Notes under the pieces: generated by a model | The model's input: the letters and a program-made list of their open reading frames with translations, nothing else | Database searches by the model: none | Told to the model about the DNA's origin: nothing | Assembly: GCF_002813445.1 (NCBI RefSeq) | Contig: NZ_PHHD01000001.1 | Coordinates: 3,596,001 to 3,660,000, forward strand | DNA: 64,000 bases | Origin: Pseudomonas tolaasii NCPPB 2192 | Lineage (GTDB): Bacteria; Pseudomonadota; Gammaproteobacteria; Pseudomonadales; Pseudomonadaceae | Reading direction: 5' to 3' | Translations under genes and position numbers: made by a program | Shown here: positions 45,061 through 53,566 of the stretch, piece after piece | How positions within the stretch are numbered: the stretch's first letter is position 1 | Layout: each line of letters begins with the position of its first letter

Positions 45061-46407
45061 TTATAGAAAGATAAATTTCGCGATAAAGATCGCGCACAAC
45101 ACCCACAGGCTGACGGAAATCTCGCGGTACTTGCCGGTACCGGCCTTGAGCGCCACATACGTGATGAAGCCCAGGGCGATCCCGTCGGCGACCGAGAAGG
45201 TCAGCGGCATCATGATCGCGGTGACAATCGCCGGAATGCTGTCGGTGGCTTCATCCCAATTGATATGGGCCATGCTCGCCATCATCAGCATCGCCACATA
45301 AATCAGCGCGCCCGCCGTGGCATAGGCCGGGATCATCCCCGCCAATGGCGCAAAAAACATCGCCGCCACAAACAGCACGCCCACGGTCACCGCCGTCAAC
45401 CCGGTGCGGCCCCCGGCAGCCACGCCCGCAGCACTTTCCACATAGCTGGTCACTGGCGGCACGCCGACCATGGCGCCGAATACGCTCGACGCACTGTCAG
45501 CCTTCAGGGCACGAGACAGGTTGTCGATCTTGCCTTCGGCGTTCACCAGGCCCGCCCGCTGCGCGACGCCCATCAGTGTACCTGCGGTGTCGAACATGTG
45601 TACAAAAAGAAAGGCAAATACCACGCTGATCATGCTGACATTGAATACACCCTTCACGTCCATCGCCATCCAGGTGGGTGCCAGGCTGGGTGGTGTGGAG
45701 AGAATGCCGTTGTAGTGCACCAGGCCCAGGCCCCAGCCGGCGAGTGTCACGGCGATGATGCTGATCAGGATCGCGCCGAACACGCGGTGGTAGCTGAGGA
45801 TGGCGATCAGCAAAAAGCACACGGCGGCCAGCAGCGGCGCGGGTTCATGCAGGGAGCCGAGCTTGATCAGGGTGGCCGGGCTGTCGACGATGATGCCGGC
45901 GGTCTTCAAGCCGATCACCCCGAGGAACAAACCCACGCCTGCGCCCATGGCATGGCGCAAGCTCACCGGAATGCTGTTGAGCAGCCATTCGCGCACGCGG
46001 GAAAGGGTCAGGCCCATGAACAGCACGCCGGAAATGAACACCGCACCCAGCGCGGTTTCCCAGGTGTAGCCCATGGTGCCGACCACGGTGTAGGTAAAGA
46101 ACGCATTCAGGCCCATGCCCGGCGCCAGGCCCACCGGCCAGTTGGCATACAGGCCCATGAGCAGGCAGCCCAGCGCGGCGGCAATGCAGGTGGCAACGAA
46201 CGCCGCGCCATGGTCGATACCGGCGTCGGCCATGATGTTGGGGTTGACGAAGATGATGTAGGCCATGGTGATGAAGGTCGTGAGGCCGGCGATCAGTTCG
46301 GTCTTCACTGTGGTGCCGTGCAAACTGAGTTTGAACAGACGTTCCAGCCAACGGTTGTTGGGCCGGGCGATTTCCAGCGTAGGGGCTTCGGATTTGCGGC
46401 TTTCCAC
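45061..46407 (-). CDS. Adenine/guanine/hypoxanthine permease (AzgA-type NCS2)
   Basis: 448 residues, about 12 membrane helices. Typical blocks are GLTTFITMAYIIFVNPNIM, GLAPGMGLNAFFTY, MFDTAGTLMGVA and GVPPVTSYVESAAGVAAGGRTG, those of the purine-base proton symporters (GhxP, AdeP and relatives). The start is a GTG at 46407 with GAGGAG upstream. A TTGTATACAA operator 131 bases upstream links it to the urate genes. Which base it prefers cannot be told. Confidence 0.9.
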   Translation of the reverse strand: MESRKSEAPTLEIARPNNRWLERLFKLSLHGTTVKTELIAGLTTFITMAYIIFVNPNIMADAGIDHGAAFVATCIAAALGCLLMGLYANWPVGLAPGMGLNAFFTYTVVGTMGYTWETALGAVFISGVLFMGLTLSRVREWLLNSIPVSLRHAMGAGVGLFLGVIGLKTAGIIVDSPATLIKLGSLHEPAPLLAAVCFLLIAILSYHRVFGAILISIIAVTLAGWGLGLVHYNGILSTPPSLAPTWMAMDVKGVFNVSMISVVFAFLFVHMFDTAGTLMGVAQRAGLVNAEGKIDNLSRALKADSASSVFGAMVGVPPVTSYVESAAGVAAGGRTGLTAVTVGVLFVAAMFFAPLAGMIPAYATAGALIYVAMLMMASMAHINWDEATDSIPAIVTAIMMPLTFSVADGIALGFITYVALKAGTGKYREISVSLWVLCAIFIAKFIFL

Positions 46408-46537
46408 AGCGAGTACTCCTCAAGAGTTTTATTGTTATTTCCAGCGCCGGTCACAAAAAGTGGGCAACAGCGCTTTGAGGTACTGGCGGGTTTTGTTGAC
46501 CAATAGGTCAAGAACTCGCACGCAGTGGATTATGCTT

Positions 46538-46547
46538 TTGTATACAA
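46538..46547. promoter_or_regulatory. Palindromic operator TTGTATACAA upstream of purine-base permease
   Basis: The perfect palindrome sits inside the 12-base TTTGTATACAAA and the wider GCTTTTGTATACAAATAAAGC-like symmetry. It matches the site at 38382. It lies between the divergent permease and MarR-type genes, nearer the permease promoter region. Confidence 0.6.
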
Positions 46548-46630
46548 ATAAAGCAAATAATGTTTTCGATCGGCTGGGCGAAAGGGGATGAAAGGCTTAC
46601 CCAGGGGCGTTGTTGTTAGCATCGCAACCA

Positions 46631-47062
46631 TCAAGCTTTAGCGAGCGCCTGATTCACCGCCAGCCATCCCGCCACGGCGTCTTCCCCGGCATCCCCGAAC
46701 GCGCGCTGCAGCAATTTCACCTGCTCACGGCGCAATGACTGCTCAAAACGCAAACCTTCCTCGCTCAGTTCCAGCAGGCGTTTGCGCTTGTCGGTCTCGG
46801 ACGCAACGCTGTTGACCAGGTGCATTTCCTGCAATTGACGCAACGGCATGTTCAACGCCTGCTTGCTCACACCCAGCAGTTCCAGCAGCTCTTTCACGCT
46901 TAGCGCGGGATAACGCGCAATAAAAAATACGATGCGCTGATGCACGCGGCTCAGGCCCCGGCGTTCAAGCATCTCATCGGCCTTGGCGGTAAACGCCTGG
47001 TAACCGAAGAAGAACGCTTTCATGGCCTCTTGCTGGTGAATCGGGTTTTTAAGGTCAAGCAT
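46631..47062 (-). CDS. MarR-family transcriptional regulator
   Basis: 143 residues with a winged-helix domain: ALSVKELLELLGVSKQALNMPLRQLQ as the helix-turn-helix and ASETDKRKRLLELSEEG as the wing. It is divergent from the broken aminotransferase gene across 81 bases, so it may have regulated it. The family usually responds to small phenolic or other ligands; none can be named. Confidence 0.88.
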   Translation of the reverse strand: MLDLKNPIHQQEAMKAFFFGYQAFTAKADEMLERRGLSRVHQRIVFFIARYPALSVKELLELLGVSKQALNMPLRQLQEMHLVNSVASETDKRKRLLELSEEGLRFEQSLRREQVKLLQRAFGDAGEDAVAGWLAVNQALAKA

Positions 47063-47143
47063 GTTGACGTATCCACTGAAGTCGTCGTAATTTCGGTCAA
47101 CCAGTTTGACGTATTTCCCCCAAGCTTCGCCAGCGGTGACCTT

Positions 47144-48309
47144 ATGGCCTTCTCAGAACGTGTTACGCGCCTCAAAAGCTCCTTGATTCGTGAAATCCTC
47201 GCCGCGGCCCAGCGCCCGGAAATGATGTCATTCGCCGGTGGCCTGCCCGCCGAAGCCATGTTGCCCGCGCTGAATTGGGACGACATGCCGCTGAACATCG
47301 GCCAATACGGCATGAGCGAGGGCGAGCCGCAGCTGCGTGAGTTGCTCGCTGCCGAGGCGCGTGCGCTGGGTGTGCCGTGCCAGGCCAGCCAGGTGCTGGT
47401 GGTCAGCGGCTCCCAGCAAACCCTCGACCTGGCGGCCAAGCTGTATCTCGACAAAGGTACGCAAATTTTGCTGGAAGGCCCGACCTACCTGGCCGCACTG
47501 CAGATCTTCCAGCTGTTCGGCGCCGATTGCCTCACCGTGCAACTGGAAGCCGACGGCCCGAACTTGGCCGCGCTGCGCAACAGCCTGGAACAGCACCGCC
47601 CGGCGTTCATCTACCTGATCCCGACTTTCCAGAACCCGTCCGCCGTGCGCTACAGCGAGGCCAAGCGCGCTGCCGTCGCTGCGTTGCTCGATGAGTTCGA
47701 CGTGACGCTGATTGAAGACGAGCCCTACCGCGAACTGACCTTCGACGGCGGCGCGCGCAGCCGATCGCCGGGCGCCTGAAGAAGGCCAGCTGGATCTACA
47801 CCGGTACGGTGTCCAAAACCCTGCTGCCGGGCCTGCGCGTCGGTTACCTGATTGCCAGCCCGGATCTGTTTCCGCACTTGCTCAAGCTCAAGCAGTCGGC
47901 CGACCTGCACACCAACCGCGTGGGCCAGTGGCAGGCGATGCAGTGGATCGGCACCGACACCTATCAACAGCATTTGGTAGAACTGCGCAGTTTTTACCGA
48001 GAGCGCCGTGACGCATTTCAAGCAGCCCTGCAACGTCATTTCGCCGACCTGGCCGACTGGCAAACGCCCCAGGGCGGATTATTCTTCTGGCTCACCTTGA
48101 AACAGCCGCTCGATACCCGCACCTTGTTGGCGCAAGCGCTGGATCAAAACGTCGCGTTCATGCCCGGTGAACCCTTCTTCTCCGAGCCGGACCGACACCT
48201 GGGTTCGTTGCGGCTCAATTTCAGCCATATTGACCCGGCCCGTTTGGACGAAGGTCTCAAACGCCTGGCTGCGGTGGTACGTCAAGCACAGCACGCGCGA
48301 GCGGCATAA
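47144..48309 (+). pseudogene. PLP-dependent class I/II aminotransferase, frameshifted
   Basis: The reading frame from 47144 (MAFSERVTRLKSS) encodes the N-terminal half (MMSFAGGLPAEAMLP, LVVSGSQQTLDLAAKLY, YLIPTFQNPSA) but ends at a TGA at 47779. The C-terminal half, with the Schiff-base Lys in TVSKTLLPGLRVGYLI, continues in another frame to 48309. Removing one GC from the (GC)4 run at 47751-47758 restores FDGGAQPIAGRLKKASWIYTG and a complete protein of about 387 residues of the 2-aminoadipate/valine-pyruvate type. It is either a slippage mutation or a sequencing error; as written the first fragment lacks the catalytic lysine. The GST gene follows 10 bases later. Confidence 0.88.
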
Positions 48310-48319
48310 GGGGAGTGTC

Positions 48320-48922
48320 ATGTACAAGGTTTATGGCGATTACAAGTCGGGCAACTGCTACAAGGTCAAATTGATGCTCAACCTGCTGGGCATCCCGTAC
48401 GAATGGATCGATGTCGACATCCTCAAGGGTGACACGCAGACCGCCGAGTTCCTGGCCAAGAACCCCAACGGCAAGATCCCCGTACTGGAGCTGGAAGACG
48501 GTACCTGCCTGTGGGAATCCAACGCGATTCTCAACTTCCTCGCCGACGGCAGCGCGTTTTTGCCCACCGAGCCACGCCTGCGTACCCAGGTGCTGCAATG
48601 GCAGTTTTTCGAGCAATACAGCCATGAGCCCTACATTGCGGTGGCGCGGTTTATCCAGTTCTACCTGAACATGCCGCAGGACCGCCTGGAGGAGTACAAA
48701 ACCTGCCACAAACGCGGCTACAAGGCGTTAAAGGTGATGGAGAAACAATTGCAAGCCACGCCGTACCTGGTGGGCGAGCAGTATTCGATTGCCGATATCG
48801 CGCTGTATGCCTACACCCACGTGGCCCATGAGGGTGGCTTCGACCTGGCACCGTACCCGGCCGTGCAGGCGTGGCTGGCGCGGGTGGCCAGCCATCCGAA
48901 GCACGTCGCGATGCTGGATTAA
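48320..48922 (+). CDS. Glutathione S-transferase family protein
   Basis: 200 residues: thioredoxin-like N-terminal domain (KVYGDYKSGNCYKVKLMLNLLG, NPNGKIPVLELEDG with cis-Pro, LWESNAIL with the Glu-Ser glutathione contact) and an all-helical C-terminal domain (PYLVGEQYSIADIALYAYTH). Ser/Cys near residues 10-12 could be the catalytic residue. It probably conjugates or reduces small electrophiles in the cytoplasm. The ATG at 48320 has GGGGAG. It is in an apparent operon with the frameshifted aminotransferase. Confidence 0.9.
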   Translation: MYKVYGDYKSGNCYKVKLMLNLLGIPYEWIDVDILKGDTQTAEFLAKNPNGKIPVLELEDGTCLWESNAILNFLADGSAFLPTEPRLRTQVLQWQFFEQYSHEPYIAVARFIQFYLNMPQDRLEEYKTCHKRGYKALKVMEKQLQATPYLVGEQYSIADIALYAYTHVAHEGGFDLAPYPAVQAWLARVASHPKHVAMLD

Positions 48923-48951
48923 ACGCAGCGCCAACGCTGTGTGCAGACTTA

Positions 48952-49030
48952 TGTGGGAGCTGGCTTGCCTGCGATAGCGGTGTATCAGTTGCACCGCGGT
49001 GAGGCCATCGCAGGCAAGCCAGCTCCCACA
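48952..49030. repeat. Paired REP, CTGGCTTGCCTGCGAT type
   Basis: Inverted arms TGTGGGAGCTGGCTTGCCTG and complement around a 39-base middle, between the convergent GST and LysR genes. Confidence 0.85.
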
Positions 49031-49047
49031 CGAAGCAGCTTCAACAT

Positions 49048-49944
49048 CTAGCTGGGTGGTGTGTCAGAGAGTTCTTCGCTGAGCATATCGAAACAACGCT
49101 GCGCCGCAGGGCTCAAGCCCATTCCACTACGACTGATCAATCCAATCTCCCGATTGACGCCCGGATGGTCGATCGCGATCCGCACCAACCCCTCCAGACT
49201 GTCGGCCGCCGATTCCGGCAGCACACTGATCCCCAGCCCCTGACGCACCAACGCCAACACCGTCGACATGTAGTTGGCCTCCATCCCCGCGTTCATCGTC
49301 AGCCGCGTCTCGTCGAACAGCGCATCCACTTGCTCGCGCACACTGCTGTCGCGTCCGGTCAGGATGATCGGCTGGTCGGCCAGCTGTGCCAGCGTCAGTT
49401 GGCGGTGACGGGTCAGGGGATGATCCTTCGGCACGAACGCGCACAGTCGATCATTGAGTACCGGCAAAAAATCCAGGCCGTGGCTGAGCCGCGCGCGCAC
49501 GCCGATACCGAAATCCACTTCACCGGCACGCACCTGCGCATGAATGCGGTGGGCCACCAGGTCGTGCAGGCGCACTTCGATGCCGGCAAAGCGTTCGCGA
49601 AACAGGCGCAGGGCCGGTGGCAGCGCGCCAGCACACACGGAGGGCAGGGCGGCGATGGTGACCACACCCCGGCGCAGGGCGGCGAGGTCGCGGGAGCCGG
49701 TGACGATGTTGTCCAGGTCCAGCAGCAGTTTTTCCATCGGCCCGCGCGCTTCCTGACCGGCGGCGGTGAGGCTCACATGGCGCGGGCTGCGGTCGAGCAG
49801 GGCGACGCCCAGCCAGTCCTCCAGTTGCTGTACCTGAACCGTCAATGCCGATGGCGACAGGTGCAGCTCATTGGCCGCCTTGGTGAAGCTGCCGGTGCGG
49901 GCGACGGCGAGAAATGCCTGAATGTGCTGGATACTGTTCTTCAT
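49048..49944 (-). CDS. LysR-family transcriptional regulator
   Basis: 298 residues: N-terminal helix-turn-helix (IQAFLAVARTGSFTKAANELHLSPSALTVQVQQLE) and a substrate-binding co-inducer domain. The ATG at 49944 gives the normal LysR start; the frame stays open upstream but that extension would be antisense to the transporter gene. It is divergent from the CitMHS transporter across 111 bases, the usual arrangement for the regulator of the adjacent operon. Two TTCCAAT copies (49975-49981 and 50000-50006) in the gap may be part of its operator. Confidence 0.92.
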   Translation of the reverse strand: MKNSIQHIQAFLAVARTGSFTKAANELHLSPSALTVQVQQLEDWLGVALLDRSPRHVSLTAAGQEARGPMEKLLLDLDNIVTGSRDLAALRRGVVTIAALPSVCAGALPPALRLFRERFAGIEVRLHDLVAHRIHAQVRAGEVDFGIGVRARLSHGLDFLPVLNDRLCAFVPKDHPLTRHRQLTLAQLADQPIILTGRDSSVREQVDALFDETRLTMNAGMEANYMSTVLALVRQGLGISVLPESAADSLEGLVRIAIDHPGVNREIGLISRSGMGLSPAAQRCFDMLSEELSDTPPS

Positions 49945-50055
49945 TTTGTTTTTCCGAACACGAGCGGGTGAATATTCCAATTTACAAAGACTAACCCGCT
50001 TCCAATACTCCAGGGAAAACAATAACCGGCCACAAAGGCCGCTCTGGAGTACCCC

Positions 50056-51348
50056 ATGCTCGCTACCCTGGGTGTCATCACCATCCTGTGCTTGCTCGCT
50101 GCCGTCATGAGCAAACGCCTCTCGCCGCTGGTGGCCCTGATCGCCTTGCCGATCATCGCCGCGTTGCTCGGCGGTTTCGGCCTGCAAACCAGCGCCTTCA
50201 TCATCACCGGTATCAAGAACGTCGCCCCCGTGGTTGGCATGTTTGTGTTTGCGATCCTGTTTTTCGGGATCATGACCGACGCCGGCATGCTCGACCCGAT
50301 CATCGACCGCATCCTGCGTACGGTTGGGACGCGTCCTACGCGAATTGTCGTTGGCACCGCGACCCTGGCGCTGCTGGTGCACCTGGACGGCTCCGGCGCC
50401 GTGACCTTTCTGGTGACGGTGCCGGCGATGCTGCCGCTCTATACGCGGCTGGGTATCGACAAACGCATTCTTGCCTGCGTCTGCGCCATGGCCGCGGGGG
50501 TCAACTTTCTGCCGTGGACCGGTCCCGTGCTGCGCTCGTCGGCGGCGTTGCATGTGCCGGTGGCAGACCTGTTCCAGCCACTGATTCCGGTGCAGATCGT
50601 CGGTCTGGCCTTTGTATTCGCCTGCGCCTGGTGGCTGGGCCGCCGTGAAGAAAAACGTCTGGGCCTCGGCGCTGGCGCCTCCGTGGACGCGGTGCCGCAG
50701 CGGGTGCTCAGTGAAGACGACATCAAACTGCGCCGCCCCCGGCTGTTCTGGCTCAACCTGATCCTCACCGTGCTGGTCATGGTGGTGATGATTGCCGGCT
50801 GGGTCGATCCGGTGGTGATGTTCATGCTCGGCACCGTGGTGGCGCTGTGCATCAACTACCCGAATGTAGACGCCCAGCGTGCGCGCATCGATGCCCATGC
50901 GAAAACCGCGCTGACCATGGCCAGTATCCTGCTCGCCGCCGGGGTGTTCACCGGCATCATGCAAGGCACCGGCATGCTCAAGGCCATGGCCGAAGTCGCG
51001 GTGGCGCAGATTCCGGCGGGCCACGGCAAGCTGATTCCTGCGGTGGTGGGCTTTATTTCCATGCCGTTGAGCCTGCTGTTTGATCCCGACTCCTACTATT
51101 TCGGCGTGATGCCGGTGATCGCCGAGGTCGGCAAAGCCCTGGGCGTCGATCCGCTGCAAGTGGCCCAGGCCTCGCTGCTGGGCGTGCACACCACTGGTTT
51201 TCCGGTCAGCCCGCTGACCCCCGCGACCTTCCTGTTGGTGGGGCTGTGCAAGGTCGAGTTGGCCGACCACCAGCGCTTCACCATCCCTTTTCTGTTTGCC
51301 GCGTCGGTGTTGATGACCCTGACGGCATTGCTCTTGGGAGTGATTTAA
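50056..51348 (+). CDS. CitMHS-family metal-citrate/organic acid transporter
   Basis: 430 residues, about 11-12 membrane helices, matching the citrate-Mg2+:H+ / citrate-Ca2+:H+ symporter family (VGMFVFAILFFGIMTDAGMLDPII, HLDGSGAVTFLVTVPAM, VSPLTPATFLLVGL). It should import a citrate-like hydroxy-tricarboxylate or related acid. The AtuA-like gene begins at the very next base after its stop, so the two are translated together. Control by the divergent LysR regulator is likely. Confidence 0.9.
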   Translation: MLATLGVITILCLLAAVMSKRLSPLVALIALPIIAALLGGFGLQTSAFIITGIKNVAPVVGMFVFAILFFGIMTDAGMLDPIIDRILRTVGTRPTRIVVGTATLALLVHLDGSGAVTFLVTVPAMLPLYTRLGIDKRILACVCAMAAGVNFLPWTGPVLRSSAALHVPVADLFQPLIPVQIVGLAFVFACAWWLGRREEKRLGLGAGASVDAVPQRVLSEDDIKLRRPRLFWLNLILTVLVMVVMIAGWVDPVVMFMLGTVVALCINYPNVDAQRARIDAHAKTALTMASILLAAGVFTGIMQGTGMLKAMAEVAVAQIPAGHGKLIPAVVGFISMPLSLLFDPDSYYFGVMPVIAEVGKALGVDPLQVAQASLLGVHTTGFPVSPLTPATFLLVGLCKVELADHQRFTIPFLFAASVLMTLTALLLGVI

Positions 51349-52674
51349 ATGAAAACCTTGCGCATCGGTTCCGGCGCCGGCTATTCCGGCGACCGCATCG
51401 AGCCTGCCGTGGAGTTGGCCGAACGGGGTGACCTGGATTACCTGGTGTTCGAATGCCTGGCCGAACGCACCATCGCCCTGGCGCAACAGGCGCGCATCGG
51501 CGATCCGCAGGGTGGCTACGACCCTTTGCTGAGCGAGCGCATGCGCCGCGTGTTGCCATTTGTGGGTGAACGTGAAGGCCGCCGCCGTCTGCGAGTGATC
51601 ACTAACATGGGCGCAGCCAACCCGCTGGCGGCGGCGGTTGAAGTGCGCCGTGTTGCCGGCGAATTGGGGCTGAGCCTCAAGGTGGTGGCAGTGGTGGGCG
51701 ATGACGTGCTGGGTGTCTTGCAGCCCGAGCAGGTGCTGGACAACGGTCAAACCCTCGGTTCTTTGGGCAATCAGCTGATTTCTGCGAATGCCTATCTGGG
51801 CGTCGACGGCATTCTGGAAGCGTTGCGTGCCGATGCGGACGTGGTGATCACCGGGCGCGTGGCTGACCCGTCGCTATTCCTGGCGCCGCAGATGTTTGAA
51901 TTCGGCTGGGCGGCGGATGATTGGCAGCGCCTGGGGCGCGGCACGCTGGTGGGGCATTTGTTGGAGTGCGCCGGGCAGGTCAGTGGCGGCTACTTTGCCG
52001 ATCCGGGGTTCAAGGATGTGGAAGATTTGGCGCGCCTGGGTTTTCCATTGGCTGAAATCACCGCTGACGGCGAGGCGCTGATCACCAAAGTCGCGGGGTC
52101 GGGTGGGCGGGTCAGCCGCGCCACCTGCACCGAGCAGTTGATTTATGAAGTGCACGACCCGGCGGCGTATCTGACCCCGGATGTGACGGCCGACTTTTCC
52201 CACGTAGGCTTTGTGGAGGAGGGTATTGACCGCGTGCGCGCACAAGGCGCCACGGGCCGGGCGCGGCCCGAGCAGTTGAAGGTCAGCGTCGGTTTTTTGG
52301 ACGGTTGGATCGGCGAGGGGCAAATGTCCTACGGCGGCCCGGGCGCTGTCGCACGAGCGCAGTTGGCGCGGGATGTCGTGCTCAAGCGTCTCGAAATGAT
52401 GGGGGTGAAGATGCAGGACGTGCGCGCTGAACTGATCGGCATGGATTCGTTGCACGGCCCGCGCAGCGGCGTCGAGCCCTGGGAAGTGCGCCTGCGCGTG
52501 GCGGCCCGCTGTGACGAACGCAGTGAAGCGGTGCGCGTCGGCAACGAGGTGGAGACGCTCTACACCAATGGCCCGTCGGGCGGCGGCGGTGCGAGTAAAA
52601 GTGTGCGGCAGGTGGTGGCGGTGGCGTCGTTGTTGCTGCCGCGTGGCCAGGTCAACCCGAGGATCGAAGCATGA
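51349..52674 (+). CDS. AtuA-like (DUF1446) acyclic-terpene-utilisation family protein
   Basis: 441 residues. The N-terminus KTLRIGSGAGYSGDRIEPAVELAERGDLDYLVFECLAERTI, together with GRVADPSLFLAPQ, GQVSGGYFADPGFKD and the Gly-rich NGPSGGGGASKSVRQ, mark the DUF1446/AtuA family. AtuA is required for citronellol/geraniol breakdown in Pseudomonas, but family members also appear with other hydroxy-acid genes and the enzymatic role is not established. Here the partner is a CitMHS transporter rather than atu genes, so the substrate is probably an organic acid (inference). Confidence 0.85.
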   Translation: MKTLRIGSGAGYSGDRIEPAVELAERGDLDYLVFECLAERTIALAQQARIGDPQGGYDPLLSERMRRVLPFVGEREGRRRLRVITNMGAANPLAAAVEVRRVAGELGLSLKVVAVVGDDVLGVLQPEQVLDNGQTLGSLGNQLISANAYLGVDGILEALRADADVVITGRVADPSLFLAPQMFEFGWAADDWQRLGRGTLVGHLLECAGQVSGGYFADPGFKDVEDLARLGFPLAEITADGEALITKVAGSGGRVSRATCTEQLIYEVHDPAAYLTPDVTADFSHVGFVEEGIDRVRAQGATGRARPEQLKVSVGFLDGWIGEGQMSYGGPGAVARAQLARDVVLKRLEMMGVKMQDVRAELIGMDSLHGPRSGVEPWEVRLRVAARCDERSEAVRVGNEVETLYTNGPSGGGGASKSVRQVVAVASLLLPRGQVNPRIEA

Positions 52675-52985
52675 AGCTGCAGAGGCTGGCCCATTCCCGC
52701 ACCGGGGATAAGGGCGATACGTCGAACATCTCGATCATTGCCTATCGCGCCGAGGACTATCCGTTGCTGTGCGAGCAGCTCACGGCCGAGCGTGTGGCCG
52801 CGTTTTTCAGCGGACTACGGGAGCCGGGCGCGGCGCCGGTGCGACGTTATGAATTACCCAATGTGCAGGCACTGAATTTTGTACTGCCGGGGATCCTGCG
52901 TGGCGGGGTGACGCGCTCGCTGGCGCTGGATGCCCATGGCAAGTGCCTGGGTTCGGCGCTGTTGAACCTGGAAATACAAAACTGA
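52671..52985 (+). CDS. Small AtuA-associated protein (AtuA C-terminal-like domain)
   Basis: 104 residues starting LQRLAHSRTGDKGDTSNISIIAY, which corresponds to the C-terminal ferredoxin-fold-like region that is fused to DUF1446 in longer AtuA proteins. It overlaps the AtuA-like gene by four bases (ATGA), so the two chains are probably made in equal amounts and form a complex. No catalytic residues can be assigned. Confidence 0.85.
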   Translation: MKLQRLAHSRTGDKGDTSNISIIAYRAEDYPLLCEQLTAERVAAFFSGLREPGAAPVRRYELPNVQALNFVLPGILRGGVTRSLALDAHGKCLGSALLNLEIQN

Positions 52986-52986
52986 A

Positions 52987-53076
52987 TGTGGGAGCTGGCT
53001 TGCCTGCGATGGCGGTGGGTCAGCCGGCATTTCTGCTACTGATACACCGTCATCGCAGGCAAGCCAGCTCCCCCAC
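52987..53076. repeat. Paired REP, CTGGCTTGCCTGCGAT type
   Basis: Inverted arms TGTGGGAGCTGGCTTGCCTG and CAGGCAAGCCAGCTCCC, between the convergent small AtuA-associated gene and the glutaredoxin gene. The right arm has an extra C (CTCCCCCA). Confidence 0.82.
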
Positions 53077-53093
53077 GGGGTGACCGGAGTCTG

Positions 53094-53465
53094 TCAGATT
53101 GCCGCGAAGCGCTTGTCGAGGTAATCGATGATCACCTTGGAGTCATACATCCAGGTGGTCTGGCCATTTTCTTCGATGCGCAGGCACGGCACTTTGATCT
53201 TGCCGCCTTGCTCCAGCAGGGTCTGGCGGTCCTGCTCGTTGTTCTTCGCGTCCTTCAGGGCCACCGGTACGTTCAGGCGGTGCAGGGTGCGACGGGTCTT
53301 CACGCAGAACGGGCAGGCGTGGAATTGATACAGGGTCAGTGCTTTGGCCGCCGTATTCACCTGAGCCTGTTGCTCGGCGGAGCGCTGCTTTTTGCGCGGG
53401 CGGGTCAGAAAGTCGCCCGCGATGATGACGTGGCCGAGACCCACTCGAAGTGCTTTGACGAACAT
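53094..53465 (-). CDS. Glutaredoxin-family protein with N-terminal extension
   Basis: 123 residues. Residues about 41-120 form a GST-N/glutaredoxin domain with the redox motif CPFC (YQFHACPFCVKTRR), cis-Pro in KIKVPCLRI and the C-terminal DSKVIIDYLDKRF. The first 40 residues hold a short hydrophobic start (GLGHVIIAGDFL) and a basic patch (RPRKKQR), possibly a membrane-associated extension. It should reduce disulfides or glutathionylated proteins. Confidence 0.88.
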   Translation of the reverse strand: MFVKALRVGLGHVIIAGDFLTRPRKKQRSAEQQAQVNTAAKALTLYQFHACPFCVKTRRTLHRLNVPVALKDAKNNEQDRQTLLEQGGKIKVPCLRIEENGQTTWMYDSKVIIDYLDKRFAAI

Positions 53466-53522
53466 GCTGAAACCTCTTGCCCGATACCGAAGGGGTGGCA
53501 GCTTACCTGAATTTTACGGGCG

Positions 53523-53553
53523 AAAAAAAACCGGCGATGAACGCCGGCTTTTT
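53523..53553 (-). terminator. Rho-independent terminator after folE (works in both directions)
   Basis: CCGGCG (53531-53536) pairs with CGCCGG (53542-53547), with an A-run before (53523-53530) and a T-run after (53549-53553). It lies 3' of folE on the minus strand and ahead of the glutaredoxin gene. Confidence 0.8.
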
Positions 53554-53566
53554 CCTGCGCAGCCCG

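Noticed and set aside
49945..51750. Upstream in-frame extension of the LysR gene to about 900 residues
   Set aside because: The extension is antisense to the transporter and AtuA-like genes; the normal LysR start is at 49944.
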